Assembly: GCA_003166055.1 (NCBI GenBank)
Contig: PMWR01000181.1
Span: forward strand, 1-7,574
DNA: 7,574 nt
DNA from: Acidobacteriaceae bacterium
GTDB lineage: Bacteria > Acidobacteriota > Terriglobia > Terriglobales > Acidobacteriaceae
Direction: 5' to 3'
Within the stretch, counting starts at the first letter, position 1, and the number at the start of each line of letters is the position of its first letter. The notes under the pieces are model-generated. The model saw only the letters and a list, made by a program, of their open reading frames with translations. It was not told the origin of the DNA and did no database searches. The position numbers were made by a program, and so were the translations under genes. This document shows positions 6,647-7,574 of the stretch, in pieces.

Positions 6647-7574
6647 ATGATTCAGAGACGGGATTTTCTCAAGGGTACTGCCGCGGCGGTCATCTTCGGA
6701 GTCGGCCAACACGGCACGACAAAGGCATTTGCATCTGATGCAGCCGTCACATATGACGAGTCTTCCGTAATACTCAAAGGTCGCCGGCTCTTGATCTCCT
6801 CCGGCGAAGTGCACTATCCGCGGTCAACGCGAGCCATGTGGCCAATAGTGCTGAAGCGCAGCAAGGCACTGGGCCTGAACACGATTGCAACTTACGTGTT
6901 TTGGAACTTTCATGAGACGAGCCGAGGCGTCTTTGACTTCTCAGGTGAGCGAGACCTGGGTCACTTCCTCGATCTCTGCCAGCAGAACGAGCTTTCTGTG
7001 TTTCTCCGCGTTGGCCCTTACATCTGTGCCGAGTGGAATTACGGCGGTTATCCGCCTTACCTGCGCGATGAACCTGGCATCACAATTCGCACAATGGACC
7101 GGCCGTACACGGCGCGTGTTGAGGAGTATTTCCATCGTCTGGCCGAGGTTGTTCTGCCTCGCCTGGCATCGAACGGCGGTCCCGTCATTCTCTTGCAAGT
7201 AGAGAACGAGTACGCGAACGTCGCCAGGCGCTACGGGGAAAATGGGCAGCAGTATCTGCGATGGATCGTGGAACTCGCCCGCCAGGTGGGCTTCGCCACT
7301 GTTCCCACAACCACCTGCGAGGGTGGCGCACAAGGAGCGATTGAAACGTCAAACGGGTTTCCGATTCCCGCAGAGCGAATTGCCGCGGTCCGCAAATCGC
7401 ATCCTGGAACGCCGCTGCTTTGGACGGAACTGTATCCGGCATGGTACCAGGTGTGGGGCGGTCGCATTGCTCCGGCCCGCAGCCCGCGCGGAATTGCAGC
7501 GGCTATTCTGGACTTCGTGAGCCGCGGAGGATCGGGCTGGAACTACTATCCCTGGCATGGCGGCACCAACTTTG
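6647..7574 (+). CDS. GH35 beta-galactosidase with Tat signal peptide (3' end beyond window)
   Basis: 309 codons are visible, still open at the right edge. The protein begins MIQRRDFLKG, a textbook twin-arginine motif, followed by a hydrophobic stretch and AFA (27-29), a plausible signal peptidase site, so a folded, exported enzyme is expected. The mature part is a GH35 catalytic barrel: GEVHYPR (about 53-59), NTIATYVFWNFHE, RVGPYICAEWNYGG, QVENEY with the likely acid/base Glu188, WTELY with the likely nucleophile Glu261, and HGGTNF at the edge. GH35 enzymes remove terminal beta-galactose from plant or microbial glycans; the exact substrate is not readable. The start at 6647 has GGAG four bases ahead. 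An in-frame ATG at 6632 (GGAG at 6618, 10 bases away) would add MSGRR and is possible. Codon use is less C/G-biased than in argJ or the xer genes. Confidence 0.93.
   Translation, partial: MIQRRDFLKGTAAAVIFGVGQHGTTKAFASDAAVTYDESSVILKGRRLLISSGEVHYPRSTRAMWPIVLKRSKALGLNTIATYVFWNFHETSRGVFDFSGERDLGHFLDLCQQNELSVFLRVGPYICAEWNYGGYPPYLRDEPGITIRTMDRPYTARVEEYFHRLAEVVLPRLASNGGPVILLQVENEYANVARRYGENGQQYLRWIVELARQVGFATVPTTTCEGGAQGAIETSNGFPIPAERIAAVRKSHPGTPLLWTELYPAWYQVWGGRIAPARSPRGIAAAILDFVSRGGSGWNYYPWHGGTNF

Overview
The window is GC-rich bacterial DNA. Codons in the left two thirds are heavily C/G-ended, and the gene set resembles that of soil Acidobacteriota. The phylum is an inference from style and content; no marker gene fixes it.

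Layout. 1-3120 is ordinary chromosomal DNA. An ABC transporter ATPase (minus strand, no permease in view) is divergent from argJ, the arginine-biosynthesis acetyltransferase. Downstream of argJ on the same strand is a shortened relative of the pyruvate/2-oxoacid dehydrogenase E1 alpha subunit that lacks the thiamine diphosphate motif. 3121-5135 (minus strand) is a two-gene unit encoding a XerD-like and a XerC-like tyrosine recombinase. They overlap by ATGA, and both have the full catalytic hexad.

5136-5749 has no intact gene but contains a scar. The N-terminal end of a HAD phosphatase gene (plus strand) abuts the N-terminal end of a frameshifted IS200/IS605-type TnpA transposase (minus strand). 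A long hairpin upstream of the tnpA start may be the element's left-end palindrome. Neither fragment appears in a standard ORF list.

5750-7574 has less extreme base composition and looks accessory. A RidA-family protein (minus strand) with Ser where canonical RidA has its key Arg is divergent from a Tat-exported GH35 beta-galactosidase that runs off the right edge. The 348-base region between them carries direct and inverted repeats that could be operators.

No CRISPR array, RNA gene or clear defence or biosynthetic system was found. The least ordinary items are the E1-alpha-like protein that has lost its cofactor site and the IS200/HAD scar at the edge of the accessory segment. The adjacent XerD/XerC pair is also worth attention.
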